A stretch of 34,793 nucleotides of DNA. Source: DASUFH01 sp036274645 (GTDB taxonomy: Bacteria > Acidobacteriota > Terriglobia > 20CM-2-55-15). Below are positions 17,146 through 25,318 of the stretch, one piece after another. The stretch spans positions 1 to 34,793 of the forward strand of contig DASUFH010000264.1 in NCBI GenBank assembly GCA_036274645.1, read 5' to 3'. Both the position numbers and the translations under genes were made by a program. Position 1 is the first letter of the stretch. The number at the start of each line of letters is the position of its first letter. Below the pieces are notes generated by a model. That model was not told the DNA's origin, ran no database searches, and saw nothing but the letters and a program-made list of their open reading frames with translations.

Positions 17146-17646
17146 ATGAACTTCACCCCCGCCGATATCCGTATCCTGGTGCGCGTCATTACGCGGCGCA
17201 CCGGAACGCCCGTTCACGACGAAGATCTCATTCAGGACGCTTCCCTGCGGGTGGTTGAGGCGTTTCATAACCGCGACGACATCCGGCACCCGCGGGCGTT
17301 TCTGAAGAAGGTTGTCCAGAACACCATCAGCGACCACTGGCGGAAGCGCCGGCTTGAGGTCAAACTCGGCGGAGTGGAGATCGAGGGATACGACACGCCG
17401 TCGCTGGAAGACGATCTCGACCGCCGCCGCCAGCTGCATCTTCTGCGCCGGGCCCTGGCCCGTCTCGACGACGGCAAGCGCGCCACAATCGACCTCTTCT
17501 ATATTCAGGACCGCACCGTGGCGGAAATCGCCCGGCTGCAGGGCAAGTCCGTTTCGGCCGTCAAGATGGACCTGCTGCGCTCCCGCCGGCGGCTGCTGGG
17601 CATCGTCCGCAGCCTCGCGAAAAGATCGAGCCGAAGTCCCGAGTAA
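17146..17646 (+). CDS. ECF-type RNA polymerase sigma factor
   Basis: 166 residues. Region 2: DEDLIQDASLRVVEAFHNRD then HPRAFLKKVVQNTISDHWRKR. Region 4: RALARLDDGKRATIDLFYIQ then DRTVAEIARLQGKSVSAVKM, with a helix-turn-helix ending LLRSRRRLL. The size fits an ECF factor. No anti-sigma gene is adjacent; it is divergent from the GAFTTA activator and followed by the acyl-CoA reductase gene. ATG 17146 has a GAGGATGG-like RBS. It may control its own region, but this is inferred; no consensus promoter for it can be deduced here. Confidence 0.88.
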   Translation: MNFTPADIRILVRVITRRTGTPVHDEDLIQDASLRVVEAFHNRDDIRHPRAFLKKVVQNTISDHWRKRRLEVKLGGVEIEGYDTPSLEDDLDRRRQLHLLRRALARLDDGKRATIDLFYIQDRTVAEIARLQGKSVSAVKMDLLRSRRRLLGIVRSLAKRSSRSPE

Positions 17647-17648
17647 CG

Positions 17649-17654
17649 TACAAT
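17649..17654 (+). promoter_or_regulatory. Possible -10 hexamer for the lipid cassette
   Basis: TACAAT matches the sigma-70 -10 consensus at five of six positions, 59 bases before the acyl-CoA reductase start and just after the sigma factor stop. No good -35 box is seen. Confidence 0.3.
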
Positions 17655-17712
17655 GTTCCGCCATGCGTGCGAGACCTGACTGCGGCATTGAACCTCATCC
17701 GGAACCTGGCTC

Positions 17713-19326
17713 ATGAAATACGACACCCCCTGGCAGTGGAACCCGGTGCTGGGTCAATACGAGATGTCCGATGGAAAACCCCGCTCCGGCACCGGCGAAA
17801 TCTCCGCCATCGACGCGTTCAGCAACCGCACCGTGTTTCTCATCGGCTCAACCGGCTTTGTCGGCAAGGTCCTGCTGGCGATGATTCTCGATCGTTTCCC
17901 CGAACTCCAGCGCCTGATCGTGCAGGTCCGGCGCCGGCGCAACGTGACCGGGGAGCAGCGCTTCTATTCCGAAGTCCTGACGGCCCCACCGTTGCGGCCC
18001 ATCGTGGATCGCATGGGCGGCGAAAGCGCCGTCCGGGCGAAGGTCACCGTGGTCGAAGGCGACGTGAACGAACCGCTGTGCGGTGTCCAGCCCGATGTGG
18101 TCGAACAGCTTCGTGGCAAGGTCGACGTGGTGGTCAACCTGGCCGGCGTGGTCGATTTCGATCCGCCCCTGCCCGATTCCCTCGTGCCCAATGTTTACGG
18201 CGCGCAACATCTCGTCGATCTCACGCGGCAGCTCGGCGCCAGACTGGTACACATCTCCACCTGTTATGTGGCGGGCAAGAAGAACGGACGCATTTCAGAA
18301 GACACGCCGATCGAAGGGTATTACCCCAAACGCGGTGAATCCGCCTCCGCGGAGGTTTTCAATCTGGATGAAGAACTCCGCTGGTGTGAACAGTTCATCC
18401 GCGACTGTCAGGCGGACCCTTCCCAGGGACAACGCGCAATCCGCGAACGGATGCGACAAGGCGGAATGGACCGCGCCGAACACTGGGGCTGGATCAACAC
18501 CTACACGTATACGAAAAGCATGGGCGAGCAGATCATCGCCGCCACGCCGGGATTGAGCTATGCGATCGTGCGACCGGCCATCGTCGAGTCTTCCATGACC
18601 TTTCCGTTTCCCGGATGGAATGAGGGCTTCACGACTTCGGCGCCGCTTATTCTGATGGGGGGCGAAGGCGTCAAATCATGGCCTGTACGCAGAGACGGAT
18701 CGCTCGAAATCATTCCGGTGGATCTGGTCGCGGCGGGAATTCTCATCATCACGGCGGCGGTTCTCTGCGGCAGGAACAAGGCCGTGTATCACCTCGCCAC
18801 CGCGGATACCAACCCGGTCATGCTGCCACGCCTCGTGAGTTTCCTCGGCATGAACGCGCGCTACAAATACAAACACAAGAAGAGCGGCAACAAGCTGGCG
18901 AACCTGTGGAAGGCATACGTGGAGACCCAGATCATCACCACCGAAACGCTGGCGGCGAAGCGGGCCCGCCTGAGCCGGGGACTCGACGTGATTCACGCCA
19001 TGCTCAATTTCGCCAAAACGGTGCTCGGCCCCGCGCGGATCGATCCGTATCTGAAGAGTCTCCGGACCACCCGGCGCCAGATCCGCCAGCAGGAAGTGAC
19101 GCTCGACAAGTTTCTGCCCTTCATGGTCCACAACAGTTTCATCTTCGAGACGCGCAACATCCGCGAAGCGGCCGGCATGCTGACCGCAAAAGATCTCGAG
19201 AGGCTGGTCTGGAATCCCGAAGCAATCGATTGGGCGGACTACTGGGTCAATGTCCACACGAAGGGCATTGAACGCTGGATCCGGCCCGCTTTCGTGACGG
19301 AACGCAAAGCCGCCGCCGCGTCCTGA
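17713..19326 (+). CDS. Fatty acyl-CoA reductase-like SDR (NAD(P)-binding, male-sterility family)
   Basis: 537 residues. Rossmann motif GSTGFVGK (45-52), VVNLAGVVDFDPPL, HISTCYVAG and catalytic YTYTK (Tyr264, Lys268) identify an extended SDR of the fatty acyl-CoA reductase/thioester reductase group. A C-terminal ~160-residue helical region (about 380-530) fits the FAR_C 'sterile' domain. The usual reaction is NAD(P)H-dependent reduction of an acyl-CoA or acyl-ACP to aldehyde or alcohol, feeding wax esters, ether lipids or related products; the substrate is inferred. The start at 17713 has a weak RBS; ATG 17764 is an alternative. It overlaps no gene and sits 3 bases before the lipid kinase, so they form an operon. 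Confidence 0.85.
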   Translation: MKYDTPWQWNPVLGQYEMSDGKPRSGTGEISAIDAFSNRTVFLIGSTGFVGKVLLAMILDRFPELQRLIVQVRRRRNVTGEQRFYSEVLTAPPLRPIVDRMGGESAVRAKVTVVEGDVNEPLCGVQPDVVEQLRGKVDVVVNLAGVVDFDPPLPDSLVPNVYGAQHLVDLTRQLGARLVHISTCYVAGKKNGRISEDTPIEGYYPKRGESASAEVFNLDEELRWCEQFIRDCQADPSQGQRAIRERMRQGGMDRAEHWGWINTYTYTKSMGEQIIAATPGLSYAIVRPAIVESSMTFPFPGWNEGFTTSAPLILMGGEGVKSWPVRRDGSLEIIPVDLVAAGILIITAAVLCGRNKAVYHLATADTNPVMLPRLVSFLGMNARYKYKHKKSGNKLANLWKAYVETQIITTETLAAKRARLSRGLDVIHAMLNFAKTVLGPARIDPYLKSLRTTRRQIRQQEVTLDKFLPFMVHNSFIFETRNIREAAGMLTAKDLERLVWNPEAIDWADYWVNVHTKGIERWIRPAFVTERKAAAAS

Positions 19327-19329
19327 GAA

Positions 19330-20283
19330 ATGCCGGGGAGCGGCGGCGCCCTTCTTCCAAACGGACTGGTCGTCATCGCCAATCCGCGCGCCGCCAACGG
19401 CAAAGCCGCCCGCGTCATCGCGCGCCTCGCGCCCCGGTTGCCGGCGCACACCCTTCTCCATACGGAGTCTCCCGGCCACGCCACAGAACTGGCGGCGGAA
19501 ATGCTTCACCAGGGCGCGCACACCATCGTCGCCGCCGGCGGTGACGGCACGATTCATGAAGTCGTCAACGGATTCTTCGACGCCGGCGCGCCCATCGCGC
19601 CGGACGCGCGCCTGGCCATCATTCCATGTGGAACAGGATCGGACTTCCGACGCGGCGCCCACATTCCCGCGGATCCCGAGGCGGCCGCCGGCCTCGTCTC
19701 CAACGGAGTCGCAAAGCCCATAGACGCGCTTCGCGTGACGTACACCACCGCGTCGGAAGAGCAACGCACGGAATACGCCATCAACGTGGTGAGCTTCGGA
19801 CTCGGCGCCGAAGCCACAGCGCGCGCAAACCGCATGTCGAAGGCGTTGGGAGGCCGGCTCACCTATGCGCTCGCGGCGCTCATGTCCGCGGCGCAGTTCG
19901 AATGTCCGGCCGTCGAAATTCGCATCGATGGCCACGCGGATTTCCAGGGGCGGATGCTGCAGGTGGCCGCCGGAAATGGCCGGTTTCATGGCGGCGGAAT
20001 GGAGATCTGCCCTCAGGCGGCGATGGACGATGGCTGGATCGATGTGACGCGCATTGGCCCCCTGGGCATGGGCGGAATCCTGCGAAACCTTCCGCTTCTT
20101 TACCGCGGCCGAATTCTAACGCTCCGGGCCACAAGTTCCTGCCGCGCGAAATCGGTGACGGCGTCGTCACGGGAGAGAGTCCTCGTTGAACTGGATGGCG
20201 AAACCCGCGGAATGCTTCCGATCGAAATCGCAATCCTCCCCGCCGCTCTCAACCTGCTTATTCCCAGGCAGCTTACTGAATAG
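19330..20283 (+). CDS. Diacylglycerol/sphingosine kinase-family lipid kinase
   Basis: 317 residues with the DAGK catalytic fold: VIANPRAANGKAARVI (15-30), the nucleotide-binding GGDGTIHEVVNGF (70-82), and PCGTGSDFRRG (99-109), where the usual Asn of GTGNDFAR is Ser. The C-terminal half is beta-rich (AAGNGRFHGGGMEICPQA, ELDGE), as in YegS/DgkB proteins. It phosphorylates a lipid hydroxyl with ATP at the membrane; the exact lipid is unknown. It begins 3 bases after the acyl-CoA reductase stop (TGA GAA ATG), so the pair is co-translated and probably acts in one lipid pathway. Confidence 0.9.
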   Translation: MPGSGGALLPNGLVVIANPRAANGKAARVIARLAPRLPAHTLLHTESPGHATELAAEMLHQGAHTIVAAGGDGTIHEVVNGFFDAGAPIAPDARLAIIPCGTGSDFRRGAHIPADPEAAAGLVSNGVAKPIDALRVTYTTASEEQRTEYAINVVSFGLGAEATARANRMSKALGGRLTYALAALMSAAQFECPAVEIRIDGHADFQGRMLQVAAGNGRFHGGGMEICPQAAMDDGWIDVTRIGPLGMGGILRNLPLLYRGRILTLRATSSCRAKSVTASSRERVLVELDGETRGMLPIEIAILPAALNLLIPRQLTE

Positions 20284-20295
20284 TCCCTGTCTCCC

Positions 20296-20324
20296 TGTCG
20301 GGGCGGTCATAGACCGCCCCGACA
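20296..20324. repeat. Dispersed palindromic element, copy 2; likely terminator
   Basis: A perfect 13-base stem (TGTCGGGGCGGTC / GACCGCCCCGACA, loop ATA) lies 12 bases after the lipid kinase stop and before the convergent ferredoxin gene. The core GGGGCGGTCATAG recurs at 14888 and 31356. Without a T-run it could be a REP-like element serving as a bidirectional terminator. Confidence 0.65.
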
Positions 20325-20358
20325 AGCGGACGGGGAAGGATCGGCCTGCGCTGCGGTT

Positions 20359-20766
20359 CTAATGTCCTTCGCGCACGAGATTTCGGTTCCAGGCGGGAAT
20401 CTCGACGACAAGGTCCCGCGTGCCATCGGGCACGCTTTGACAGGAGAGACGGCTGGAAGGCGTCAGTCCCGGAGCGTATTGCAGTTCATCTTCTTCGGCG
20501 TCACTCATTTCGGAAAGCGTCTGACCGCCTTCCCGGACAATGCAGTGACACGTCGAGCACGCGCACACTCCGCCACAGGAATGATCGATGTCGATGCCGT
20601 GCGCCAGTCCGATGTCGAGGATGCTTCCCGGTAGTCCCGTTACGCCGTAGGGAATCTTCTCCGGATCCACTTCCACGGTCACGTTCATCGGCAGGAAGGT
20701 GATCTTGAACTTCTGCGTTGCCGGTTCCGGCGCCTGCTGTTCGATGTAAGGATTCGTTCCACCCAT
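20359..20766 (-). CDS. 2Fe-2S ferredoxin (ISC/adrenodoxin type)
   Basis: The start at ATG 20766 (135 residues) is preferred over an extension to 20820 because GAGGTG lies upstream and the extra residues look unlike the family. Cluster ligands are Cys64, Cys70, Cys73 and Cys109 (C-x5-C-x2-C...C in DHSCGGVCACSTCHC and LSCQ), with extra Cys68 and Cys75. The C-terminal half (LSEMSDAEEDEL, RLSCQ, LVVEIP) matches ISC-type ferredoxins. It transfers electrons in iron-sulphur assembly or to a monooxygenase; no hsc or isc genes are nearby, so the partner is unknown. It is divergent from the MFS remnant. Confidence 0.9.
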   Translation of the reverse strand: MGGTNPYIEQQAPEPATQKFKITFLPMNVTVEVDPEKIPYGVTGLPGSILDIGLAHGIDIDHSCGGVCACSTCHCIVREGGQTLSEMSDAEEDELQYAPGLTPSSRLSCQSVPDGTRDLVVEIPAWNRNLVREGH

Positions 20767-20779
20767 GACGTTATGGTAG

Positions 20780-20935
20780 CACCTCGTTACGTGGGCTGTG
20801 GGGGCGACCGTCGACGCCACGGGAAGCTATGCGCCGGTATTGATTCTTATCGGCGCGCTGATGCCTCTGGCGCTCATCGTCGCGCTCGCGACAATGGGCC
20901 GGGTGGTACCGGTCGACACGGACTATCACGCATGA
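20780..20935 (+). pseudogene. Remnant of an MFS transporter C-terminus
   Basis: An open stretch between TAG (20777-20779) and TGA (20933-20935) reads GATVDATGSYAPVLILIGAL, then MPLALIVALATMGRVV and PVDTDYHA. It has one hydrophobic helix after a short GSYAP turn and resembles the last transmembrane helix and tail of ACS-family (hexuronate/ExuT-like) MFS transporters. No start codon with RBS and no preceding helices exist; the rest is replaced by the ferredoxin start. It is read as a decayed fragment, which is inferred from the translated pattern only. Confidence 0.55.
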
Positions 20936-20985
20936 CTTGTCGCGCTCGTCCAGGTCCGGATTGGTTGCGGTCGATTCGGGGAAAT

Positions 20986-21004
20986 GGGCGCTCATCGAGC
21001 GCCC
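20986..21004. terminator. Hairpin downstream of the small secreted-protein gene
   Basis: A perfect 8-base stem (GGGCGCTC / GAGCGCCC, loop ATC) lies about 80 bases past the stop of the minus-strand secreted protein gene and about 50 bases after the MFS remnant. No T-run. Confidence 0.35.
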
Positions 21005-21082
21005 CGAAAGCCTGCTCCGATTTCGACCTTTTCAGACACCGGCCACACCGGAAGAGCATCCGCATCACGGTCGGCGTACGAA

Positions 21083-21541
21083 TCAACGCCGTCCCGGATT
21101 GTTCAGCGTTCCGTGAAAATGGACGACCCCGGTTGAGCCGCTGCCAAACCCATCATAGGTCCCGTCCCCACTCACACCCTCAAAGCGTCCGGTACCGCTG
21201 ATTGCTGTCCAGACGCCGGAGAAAGTAATGTCCTGCGGCCCGGCGGGAGTGAATGCGCCTTCCAGCGAAATCGTGAGCGTGGACCCATCCGCCGCCGTAA
21301 ACGTCGGCATTCCGGTTTGAGCGCCAGTCGCGACATTCAGTTGGGCGAGGCCATCCATCGAAACGCGCCCGCCCTGTAGGGCCTGTCCGACACCGATCAT
21401 GGTTGCGGTCGCGCAGTTCGGACCGCATGGGCCGACAAAATGAAGCTCAGTCTCGACGCTCGCCTCAAAAGGGACGGTCGTTCCGGCGTATGCCAGGCTT
21501 CCCAGTAATAGCCCCACCACCAAAAACATCTTCTTCATCAT
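21083..21541 (-). CDS. Small secreted protein of unknown function
   Basis: 152 residues from ATG 21541 (AAGGAG 7 bases upstream), chosen over a 42-residue longer frame. A signal peptide (MMKKMFLVVGLLLGSLAYAG) is followed by a beta-rich, Gly/Thr-rich domain: VPFEASVETELHFVGPCGPN (with two Cys, GPCGPNC), LQGGRVSMDGLAQLNVATGA, LEGAFTPAGPQDITFSGVWT, and GTGRFEGVSGDGTYDGF. It resembles small exported calycin- or allene-oxide-cyclase-like barrels with GTGRFEGVSGxG repeats, but I cannot name the family. It is divergent from the ECF sigma gene. Confidence 0.72.
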   Translation of the reverse strand: MMKKMFLVVGLLLGSLAYAGTTVPFEASVETELHFVGPCGPNCATATMIGVGQALQGGRVSMDGLAQLNVATGAQTGMPTFTAADGSTLTISLEGAFTPAGPQDITFSGVWTAISGTGRFEGVSGDGTYDGFGSGSTGVVHFHGTLNNPGRR

Positions 21542-21845
21542 GAATGGTCTCCTTCTGTCAGAAACGTTGGATTTTGCTGTTTTTGGACGAATTGGCGCAC
21601 CTTGGCGATCGCTTGCGCCTGCCACCAATCCTCCCAATTGCCTGTCAGGTGTTAAGGCGCCGAGCATGGCAAAACAGCCGCAAAAAACCCCACGGTTTTT
21701 CTAAGGAGGGCGCCCGGCCAGGAGCGGCCGGGCGCAGAAAACATCGCGGTCCCCACGATCCTCGATGGGCACTCACGGGGCCGCTCCCGCCGGTCTTCCG
21801 CTTTCCGTTGCTGCGGAAGTCGAATGCTATAATCCGTCGCTTCGA
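21542..21845. other. Divergent intergenic region with hairpin and promoter
   Basis: The 304 bases between the secreted-protein start (-) and the ECF sigma start (+) contain a perfect 10-base inverted repeat (GCGCCCGGCC 21710-21719, GGCCGGGCGC 21726-21735, 6-base loop), a smaller AAAAACC/GGTTTTT inverted repeat (21683-21700) and an extended -10 box at 21825-21833. No ORF with protein features was found. Confidence 0.55.
21825..21833 (+). promoter_or_regulatory. Extended -10 promoter of the ECF sigma gene
   Basis: TGCTATAAT is a perfect sigma-70 -10 with the TGn extension. No strong -35 is seen (CCGTTG at 21805 with a 17-base spacer is poor), as expected of extended -10 promoters. The predicted transcript start at about 21840 would leave only ~6 bases before ATG 21846. 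Confidence 0.55.
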
Positions 21846-22451
21846 ATGCCCAAACCGACACCCAGTTCAGCGGACGTCACACAATTGCTGCTCGCCTGGA
21901 GTCAGGGTGATGAACAGGCTCTGGACCAGCTGATTCCGATCGTCTATCGGGAACTGCGCAGCCTGGCCAGGCGTTACCTGGAACGGGAACGACCCGGGCA
22001 TACCCTGCAGGCGACGGCTCTCGTCAACGAAGCCTACATGCGACTGGCCGACATCAATCGCATGCAGTGGCAGAACCGCGCGCACTTCTTTGCCATTTCC
22101 GCGCAAACGATGCGGCGCATTCTGGTCGAACACGCGCGGCGGCGCAATCAACTGAAACGCGGAAACGGCGCGATCCCGGTGGAATTAGACCAGGTTCCAG
22201 ACATGCTCCAGACCAGGAGCAACGTGGATCTTGTCATCATTGATCAAGCTCTGAACGCGTTATCCGAAGTTAACGATCGTCATGCGCGCATCATTGAATT
22301 GCGTTTCTTCGGAGGACTCTCCGTGGAGGAAAGCGCAGAAGTGTTGAAAGTTTCGACTGACACGGTCACACGCGACTGGAAGGCCGCCAAAGCCTGGCTT
22401 CTTCGTTATCTGAGCGCGCCTCCCACCGAGGAGCCCGGAGCAAAGCCCTGA
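21846..22451 (+). CDS. ECF-like sigma-70 factor (Sig-70 X6-type)
   Basis: 201 residues starting at ATG 21846. The region 2 pattern DVTQLLLAWSQGDEQALDQL, VYRELRSLARRYLERERPGH, TLQATALVNEAYMRL and HFFAISAQTMRRILVEHARR is characteristic of the ECF-like factors that partner with Ser/Thr kinases. Region 4 is DRHARIIELRFFGGLSVEES with VLKVSTDTVTRDWKAAKAWL. It ends 23 bases before the convergent Ser/Thr kinase stop. The predicted mRNA leader is very short and no SD is visible in front of the ATG, so initiation may be leaderless. It probably shares a signalling pathway with the kinase; no anti-sigma gene is present. Confidence 0.9.
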   Translation: MPKPTPSSADVTQLLLAWSQGDEQALDQLIPIVYRELRSLARRYLERERPGHTLQATALVNEAYMRLADINRMQWQNRAHFFAISAQTMRRILVEHARRRNQLKRGNGAIPVELDQVPDMLQTRSNVDLVIIDQALNALSEVNDRHARIIELRFFGGLSVEESAEVLKVSTDTVTRDWKAAKAWLLRYLSAPPTEEPGAKP

Positions 22452-22474
22452 TATCGCCGTCTGGCTGATATTCA

Positions 22475-25318
22475 TCAGGCGCCGTCAAGTTTCTCCGCCG
22501 GGCGCAACAGGGGCTGCCGCCCCCCCAGAGAAACCTGGAAACCATAAATCGTGACGGCCGCCACCGCGAGAAGAGCAATCCATCCGAGCCCGGCATACCA
22601 GGCGGAAATACGCAAACTGATGGGATAAGTCCAGAAATAGTCGACGAAGGTCGCAACTACAACAGACAACAATCCGAAACGCAGCATGGCAGCCAGAAAA
22701 GCGGCGAACGTGAGAATGACCAGAGGGAGAAACAGAAACGGAACGTCGCCGCCAACGAACACCGGGGTCACGTTCGCCAGAACCCAAAGAACCGCGGCAA
22801 TCTTTTTGCTTCGGAACAAAAGTCCCAGATAGACGTACAGCAGTACCGCAATCAGCGCCGTGGAGACGCCGAACAGCATCCCGTCGAATAGACGTCCCGC
22901 CGATACGCCCGTCGCGAAGAGATATCCGATGTCTCTCTCCAGCAGGGGGCCTTCCGCATAGCCGAACCATGCCGGCGCCACAATCAGGAATCTCGAAAGG
23001 CATGCGTGCGTGACGCCAAGCGCGCAGCCGGCAAGGATGTCGCGACCAACCCTCGGGTCGCGCCAGCCTCCGGCCAGAACCCGCGTCCACGAAATCAGAA
23101 GGGACGGATACCGGCGCCTTACCGTCGGTTCCAGCGCAATGTAGAGAACCCAGGTCGTGGCTGCCGCGAACAGGGCCTGGGCTGCAGCTCGTACGGCCAG
23201 AGTGAGTTCCCACGAAGTGGCAACGTGATGCTCATTCACGATCCACGACACGCCGTACACCGCTGACGTAAACAGCGCCAGTCGTGTGGCGCCGCGACGG
23301 TCGCCGCGGCCCCGACGCAGATTCCTGCGCGCGAAATACAACGCTGTCACCACCGCGACCAGAAACGCTCCGTTCACAACTCGAAGACTGAGCGGATGCG
23401 CCTGTGGGGGCTCCTGGGGCCGTCTCCACGGCTCCACAATCTCAAAACTCACAGGTCTGCCGCGGTAGGATGCCGCCTCAATCCTCGCGGAGCCCACACC
23501 CGGAATCACGCCAGTCCATGCTGCCCGCGTATCCGCGAAATAGTTGGGAACCGAATCCGGCTCTGTCGGACTCCAGTCCGAAGGATCGAGACCTGCAGCC
23601 GCAAACAGCAGCGGCCATTCCGCCGGCGCGGTGTCTCCTTCACCGGAGTCGCCCGTCGACCATGGAACTGCTGTAAACCTCCGGAGCCTGCCTTCCACAT
23701 CCGACCTCAGCAGAACGTCGCCGGGGAATTGCAGAGGCGGATCATCGGGACGGACTCCGGTAGCTGCCACGCTCTGATCCCGCCGGGCCGGAAGGTGCTC
23801 GAGTGGTCTCGCCGACTGTCGAAACCAGAAGATCACAGGGCTATATACAGTAGTTGCGTCCCATCGATCAGGCGTGTTCCTCGTTCCTCGTACATGATCC
23901 AGAAACTCCGCATCGTAATCGAGTCCGGAAGCCATGTCTGCAGGCGTGTAGGTATAACCGGCCTTGTGAATGAATTCCTGAGCCCGGTCTACGAGGACAC
24001 GTGGGTCTTTGCCTTGAGGAGATCGCAACAGCAGAGAAGCGCGAGGGTTCATCAGGATGATCGCGAACGATCCAAGGATCACGACAATCAACAGAGCCAC
24101 CGCAGTTGTGGACCGAGTGTCTTCTCTCAGGCGGGATGCAGCCACCATCTCCGGCAATGGCGTCTCCCCCGCGGCGATTGCGGCTGCCAGAGGATCGCCT
24201 CCGGGGAGAGACAACAGCAGTTCAGCGACGGAACCGGGACGAGTTTGAGGATCCCGGTCCATACACCGCACGATCACACTCTCCACCACCGGATCCATAC
24301 CCGTTCGGATCTCCGATGGCGCCCGGGGACTCATGTATTCCTTCTGATCGCGCAGTTCCGCCAGAGAAGAAGCCGTAAACGCTTTCCGGCCGCAATAGAC
24401 CTCGTACAGAACGAGTCCCAATCCATAGATGTCGGTTCGAACGGTCGCCGCTGATCCATTGAATTGTTCGGGCGCCATGTAGGCGGGCGTGCCGAGAACG
24501 GCGTTTCTTTCCGCGTCTTCGCCGGCCGCAACGGCGATTCCGAAGTCTGTAATGCGAACGCGGCCGCGGCCGTCAAGCATGATGTTTGCCGGCTTCAAAT
24601 CGCGATGCAGCACGCCCCGTTCGTGAGCCGCGGCAAGTCCCGCAAGCAACTGACGCGCAATGTCGATCGCCTTTTCATTCGACAGGTAGCCAATGCGTGT
24701 CAGGAGCGAAGCAAGATTCTCTCCATCGATGTACTCCATCGACAGGAAAGGGCGCCCCTCAAATTCTCCAACGTCATACACGCGCGTGATATTTGGATGC
24801 GACAGTTGACGGGCGATACGCACTTCGGCGAACAGGCGCTCGCGCCTTACCGGGTCGGAAGCGAATTCGGCCGCGAGGAACTTCAGCGCGACAGCCTGAC
24901 CAAGTCTGAGGTCGTCGGCGCGATACACTTCCCCCATCCCGCCGCGCCCAACCAGCCCGACGATTCGATAGCGATCGCAGAGAATCACACCTGGAGCGAA
25001 ACGCGCCCCCGGAACATGATTGGGGACGCCGAGCCGTCCTTCCTCCGAAATATTCGAAGCGGACGTTGAGCCGGCCGGCCAGTCCTCAGCCTGGCCCATC
25101 GCCACAGCGGCCGACATGGCGCCTTCATCAAGGATTGCATCCATCCTCTCGTGCCATGCCAGCAGCGACTTCACGCGCTGCAACAGATCCGGGTCGTCTT
25201 TACACGCGTCGTGAACGAATTCCCCGCGCGCAGCGGTTTCAAGCTCGACTGCCTGAAGATAGATGTCGTTAATTTGTCTCTGGCGTCGAACATCAGCCGG
25301 GCGTTGTTCTTCGGACAC
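22475..25318 (-). CDS. Membrane Ser/Thr protein kinase (PknB-like) with C-terminal multi-TM domain
   Basis: 947 residues. The N-terminus (about 15-70) matches the helical segment usual in kinases beside Sig-70 X6 factors. The kinase domain (about 117-370) has GRGGMGEV (124-131), Lys146, HRDLKPAN (238-245), DFG (258-260) and APE (282-284), all intact, so it should be active. A TM helix near 405-420 is followed by a ~220-residue extracytoplasmic region and a C-terminal block of several TM helices (about 630-940, including LLYVYLGLLF and FLFLPLVILTFAAFLAAML). The GTG start at 25318 has GGAGG about 11 bases upstream. The polytopic C-terminal block is unusual for a PknB-type kinase; its role (sensing or transport) is unknown. 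Confidence 0.92.
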   Translation of the reverse strand: MSEEQRPADVRRQRQINDIYLQAVELETAARGEFVHDACKDDPDLLQRVKSLLAWHERMDAILDEGAMSAAVAMGQAEDWPAGSTSASNISEEGRLGVPNHVPGARFAPGVILCDRYRIVGLVGRGGMGEVYRADDLRLGQAVALKFLAAEFASDPVRRERLFAEVRIARQLSHPNITRVYDVGEFEGRPFLSMEYIDGENLASLLTRIGYLSNEKAIDIARQLLAGLAAAHERGVLHRDLKPANIMLDGRGRVRITDFGIAVAAGEDAERNAVLGTPAYMAPEQFNGSAATVRTDIYGLGLVLYEVYCGRKAFTASSLAELRDQKEYMSPRAPSEIRTGMDPVVESVIVRCMDRDPQTRPGSVAELLLSLPGGDPLAAAIAAGETPLPEMVAASRLREDTRSTTAVALLIVVILGSFAIILMNPRASLLLRSPQGKDPRVLVDRAQEFIHKAGYTYTPADMASGLDYDAEFLDHVRGTRNTPDRWDATTVYSPVIFWFRQSARPLEHLPARRDQSVAATGVRPDDPPLQFPGDVLLRSDVEGRLRRFTAVPWSTGDSGEGDTAPAEWPLLFAAAGLDPSDWSPTEPDSVPNYFADTRAAWTGVIPGVGSARIEAASYRGRPVSFEIVEPWRRPQEPPQAHPLSLRVVNGAFLVAVVTALYFARRNLRRGRGDRRGATRLALFTSAVYGVSWIVNEHHVATSWELTLAVRAAAQALFAAATTWVLYIALEPTVRRRYPSLLISWTRVLAGGWRDPRVGRDILAGCALGVTHACLSRFLIVAPAWFGYAEGPLLERDIGYLFATGVSAGRLFDGMLFGVSTALIAVLLYVYLGLLFRSKKIAAVLWVLANVTPVFVGGDVPFLFLPLVILTFAAFLAAMLRFGLLSVVVATFVDYFWTYPISLRISAWYAGLGWIALLAVAAVTIYGFQVSLGGRQPLLRPAEKLDGA

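Noticed and set aside
18676..19989. 437-codon minus-strand frame opposite the acyl-CoA reductase and lipid kinase
   Set aside because: Overlaps two well-supported genes and has no recognisable domain.
20773..21201. 142-codon plus-strand frame across the MFS remnant
   Set aside because: Arg-rich shifted frame; the helix-bearing frame at 20780-20935 is the meaningful one.
21682..21700. AAAAACC/GGTTTTT inverted repeat as an intrinsic terminator
   Set aside because: The stem is weak and A/T-dominated with no GC-rich core, and no gene ends just upstream on the plus strand, so terminator use is not supported.
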